8,234 bases of DNA from Bacillota bacterium (GTDB lineage: Bacteria; Bacillota; Clostridia; Clostridiales; Clostridiaceae), in contig JAUZPH010000147.1 in assembly GCA_030706065.1 (NCBI GenBank), positions 1 to 8,234 of the forward strand, given 5' to 3'. The notes below the pieces were generated by a model. That model saw nothing but the letters and a program-made list of their open reading frames with translations, made no database searches and was not told where the DNA came from. The position numbers and the translations under genes are program-made. This document shows, in pieces, positions 5,963 to 8,234 of the stretch. Within the stretch, counting starts at the first letter, position 1, and each line of letters starts with the position of its first letter.

Positions 5963-6868
5963 TTGGACGCTAAAGCTAAAACTGCAAGACTATCCATACT
6001 GTCAAACAGCTGCCTGATAATTATGAAGCTGACAGTCGGATTACTGTCCGGTTCTGTCAGTATAATATCGGAGGCTATACATTCCTCCATGGATCTGGCT
6101 GCTGCCGTCATAGCATTTTTTTCCGTAAGAATTTCTTCAAAGCCTGCAGATAATGAACATCCCTATGGCCATGGAAAAGTTGAGAATATCTCGGGCGTTA
6201 TTGAAGCACTGCTGATATTTGTGGCTTCAGCCTGGATTATATATGAGTCAGTAAAGAAGATACTTAATTCGTCACATATTGAGTCTTTGGGTGTCGGCTT
6301 TATCGTAATGTTTATATCTGCTGCCATTAATTATATGGTTTCAAAACAATTGTACAAGGTTGCCAAGCTTGAGGATTCCATAGCCCTGGAGGCTGATGCT
6401 CTTCATCTCAAGACGGATGTCTATACATCCTTAGGGGTAGGAACCGGCCTTCTGCTGATATGGATAACAAAATTAAGCTATCTGGATCCTGTGGTGGCCA
6501 TTCTGGTGGCATTATTTATACTGAGAGAATCATTCGTACTGTTAAAAAACGCTTTCGCTCCACTGCTGGATGTCAAGTTATCCGATTCGGAAATGGATAT
6601 AATAAGGCGTGCACTTTTAAGCTATAATGCCGTCTACTGCAACTATCACGAGCTTAAAACAAGAAAATCCGGCAGCACCAGGTACATCGACATGCATCTT
6701 GTGGTACCTAATAATATGTCCGTTAAAGAGGCCCACGGCATCTGTGACGGCATCGAGGATGAGATAAACAGGTCTCTGAGAAATTCACAGGTACTGATAC
6801 ATGTGGAATCCTGTCCTAACGAAATTGGCTGTGATTCCTGTGTCAATGCAAAACAGATCCAGCTCTAG
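5963..6868 (+). CDS. Cation diffusion facilitator (CDF) efflux transporter, zinc-type
   Basis: 301 residues from a TTG at 5963, placed 6 nt after GGGGGT. The frame extends to a TTG at 5903, but that start and the ATG at 5930 fall inside the promoter and cannot be on the mRNA. CDF proteins are dimers exporting divalent cations by proton exchange. Six helices lie within about 12-190. The transport site is H40-x3-D44 in helix 2 and H148-x3-D152 in helix 5, the His/Asp pattern usual for zinc. HPYGHGK (66-72) is the conserved loop. The C-terminal cytoplasmic domain keeps H229, H245, H258 and H280, which align with metal-binding or conserved positions of E. coli YiiP. The tail adds C284, C290 and C293, an unusual possible metal sensor. 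The gene is monocistronic with its own promoter and terminator. Confidence 0.92.
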   Translation: MDAKAKTARLSILSNSCLIIMKLTVGLLSGSVSIISEAIHSSMDLAAAVIAFFSVRISSKPADNEHPYGHGKVENISGVIEALLIFVASAWIIYESVKKILNSSHIESLGVGFIVMFISAAINYMVSKQLYKVAKLEDSIALEADALHLKTDVYTSLGVGTGLLLIWITKLSYLDPVVAILVALFILRESFVLLKNAFAPLLDVKLSDSEMDIIRRALLSYNAVYCNYHELKTRKSGSTRYIDMHLVVPNNMSVKEAHGICDGIEDEINRSLRNSQVLIHVESCPNEIGCDSCVNAKQIQL

Positions 6869-6884
6869 CTCTTTAAGAAATATT

Positions 6885-6916
6885 AAAGAATCCTCACTGT
6901 TTGGAGGATTCTTTTT
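6885..6916 (+). terminator. Rho-independent terminator of the CDF gene
   Basis: A perfect 11-bp stem, AAAGAATCCTC (6885-6895) with GAGGATTCTTT (6904-6914), an 8-nt loop and a T-run at 6912-6916 continuing as CTTTATTT. It starts 16 bp after the stop codon. Confidence 0.9.
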
Positions 6917-7010
6917 CTTTATTTACAATTTCCACATATGCAGCCTTTTACAAAGTTACATATAAAAGCTTATAGTACCTATTACTTGTCCGACTACTGT
7001 AATTTGTGGG

Positions 7011-7039
7011 TTGTTAACCTAGGCTAAACCTAATATAAT
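7011..7039 (+). promoter_or_regulatory. Promoter of the NlpC/P60-SH3b gene
   Basis: TTGTTA (7011-7016) and TATAAT (7034-7039) are 17 bp apart; transcription would start near 7046, leaving a leader of about 65 nt. The -35 box overlaps the small symmetry GGTT-GTT-AACC (7009-7019). Between promoter and start codon lie two copies of TTATATAA (7061-7068 and 7075-7082), able to pair as a weak all-AT hairpin. I see no c-di-AMP (ydaO-type) riboswitch, which often precedes such genes. Confidence 0.6.
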
Positions 7040-7110
7040 AAATTTCACTGTCTTAGAAATTTATATAATTCATTTTATATAAAAATAGATTAGGGGGATA
7101 AACTAAAACT

Positions 7111-8234
7111 ATGAGAAAATTATCTTTAGTTACTGCTTTTGCACTATCACTTACTGCCACTGCATTACTTACTCCTCCGCATAAAACCAGTGCTGCTGTA
7201 CAGAACCCTATTACAAGAAGCCAGGCTGAACAGAGAGCCCTGAGTATGATAAACCTTACATGGACATACTCCAGCACCAAAAACGGTGTGCTCTCAAACA
7301 GCTATGCACAGTATGTTACTCAGCCGCAGCAGCTTAACAATGTTACAACAGCACAGCAGACCGGTATACCTTATAACTGGGGCGGCCAGGATGGGATTGA
7401 TTCCAGTTCCTACGCTGCACCATGGACAAGCTTTTTGGATGCAGTAAACAACGGTGCCTATACCGGCAATGTTAATGATACAGCAGGCTATGGACTTATA
7501 CCTGGAACTGCGGGTATTGATTGTTCAGGTTTTGTACAGGCAACCTTCAATATCAAGGACTCAAAGATTTCTACCTCAACAATGTTCAACACTTACTTTA
7601 CCAAAATCAATTTAAGTGATATAAAGCACATGGATATTTTGGACAGGCCTGGCGACCATGTTGTCATATTTGATAAATGGGGGACTCTTAACGGCGTAAG
7701 CGGCGCCTTCACCTATGAATCAACCTACGAACAGGATTTTGGTGGAATCATGGGTACAAAGAGATATTTCCTTGCCATAGATGATTTGAATAACGGTTAT
7801 ATCCCGGGAAGATATGTAAATGTAGTTGATGACCCGGTACCGACACCTGCTCCTGCACCATCATCTTCTTCAACGATTAGTGCCGGCATATTTGCTCAGA
7901 TTGCAAATGTCAATTCCTATGCAAACATGCGGGCTGACACATCAACGAGTTCAGCAATTGTCGGAACCATACAGAAGGGAACGATAGTGTACCTTAAATC
8001 AGCTTTAAACGGATGGTACTATATAAGCAATAACGGTATCCGCGGATGGGTATACGGCGGTTTGATAGCTTCGATACCAAGTGGAAAGTATGTTGCCTTG
8101 AATGGAGCATACCAGCTGAACATCAGAAGCAATCCGTTATCAACGGCTCAGATTTTGGGAATCCTCAGCCAGGGTCAATATGCCGAGGTTCTTGGTTATT
8201 CAGACGACAAGGAATGGATGAAGATAAGCATCAA
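7111..8234 (+). CDS. Secreted NlpC/P60-like cell-wall hydrolase with SH3b repeats, 3' end cut by window edge
   Basis: 374 codons are open to the window edge. Residues 1-29 are a signal peptide (MRKLS, hydrophobic core, cleavage near TSAA). Residues about 80-230 look like an NlpC/P60 cysteine peptidase, a family that cuts peptidoglycan stem peptides: IPYNWGG (86-92), IDCSGFV with the likely nucleophile C138, and RPGDHVVIF with the likely catalytic H183. The third catalytic residue is not certain. A Pro/Ser-rich linker (241-255) leads to one SH3b domain (about 264-320) and the beginning of a second (about 326 onward); these usually bind cell wall. The first ATG is the only reasonable start, as an in-frame TAA lies at 7099-7101, but the AGGGGG is 13 nt away, longer than usual. 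The protein is probably exported and wall-associated. The long spacing between the WGG and DCSG motifs is atypical. Confidence 0.85.
   Translation, partial: MRKLSLVTAFALSLTATALLTPPHKTSAAVQNPITRSQAEQRALSMINLTWTYSSTKNGVLSNSYAQYVTQPQQLNNVTTAQQTGIPYNWGGQDGIDSSSYAAPWTSFLDAVNNGAYTGNVNDTAGYGLIPGTAGIDCSGFVQATFNIKDSKISTSTMFNTYFTKINLSDIKHMDILDRPGDHVVIFDKWGTLNGVSGAFTYESTYEQDFGGIMGTKRYFLAIDDLNNGYIPGRYVNVVDDPVPTPAPAPSSSSTISAGIFAQIANVNSYANMRADTSTSSAIVGTIQKGTIVYLKSALNGWYYISNNGIRGWVYGGLIASIPSGKYVALNGAYQLNIRSNPLSTAQILGILSQGQYAEVLGYSDDKEWMKISI

Noticed and set aside
7053..7280. 75-codon minus-strand open frame
   Set aside because: Antisense to the signal peptide region of the NlpC/P60 gene and its promoter; a shadow frame.

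Overview
The window is ordinary chromosomal DNA from a low-GC Gram-positive bacterium, most likely a member of the Clostridia. The signs are AT-rich intergenic regions, purine-rich Shine-Dalgarno sites, TTG starts on two genes, heavy use of ATA and AGA/AGG codons, and the product families present. I cannot name the species. No insertion sequence, prophage, CRISPR array, tRNA or rRNA is visible.

Layout from left to right. (1) The 5' part of an RseC/MucC-family membrane protein gene runs off the left edge on the minus strand, with a good promoter behind it. (2) A 566-bp AT-rich gap holds promoter-like repeats and a long hairpin. (3) A Ca2+/H+ antiporter gene (minus strand) is divergent from (4) an AEC-family transporter gene (plus strand). 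(5) A compact bidirectional terminator separates the AEC gene from a convergent minus-strand folate operon read as HD-domain hydrolase, folP, then a folB-folK fusion. (6) The leader of that operon contains nested perfect inverted repeats able to fold as a three-way junction. (7) A plus-strand CDF zinc-type efflux gene has a perfect consensus sigma-A promoter, palindromic operator-like sequences and a strong terminator. (8) A secreted NlpC/P60-like protein with SH3b repeats runs off the right edge.

The only clear functional unit is the folate operon. FolB makes 6-hydroxymethyl-dihydropterin, FolK pyrophosphorylates it, and FolP joins it to p-aminobenzoate. The HD hydrolase travels with them and could plausibly supply a dephosphorylation step, but this is inference. 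The three transporters (Ca2+/H+, AEC, CDF) look like independent single-gene units, each with its own promoter.

Nothing here is clearly a new multi-gene system. The items most worth a second look are the nested-repeat leader of the folate operon, the HD protein encoded in that operon, and the operator/promoter of the CDF gene, which also shows that its longest reading frame starts too early.
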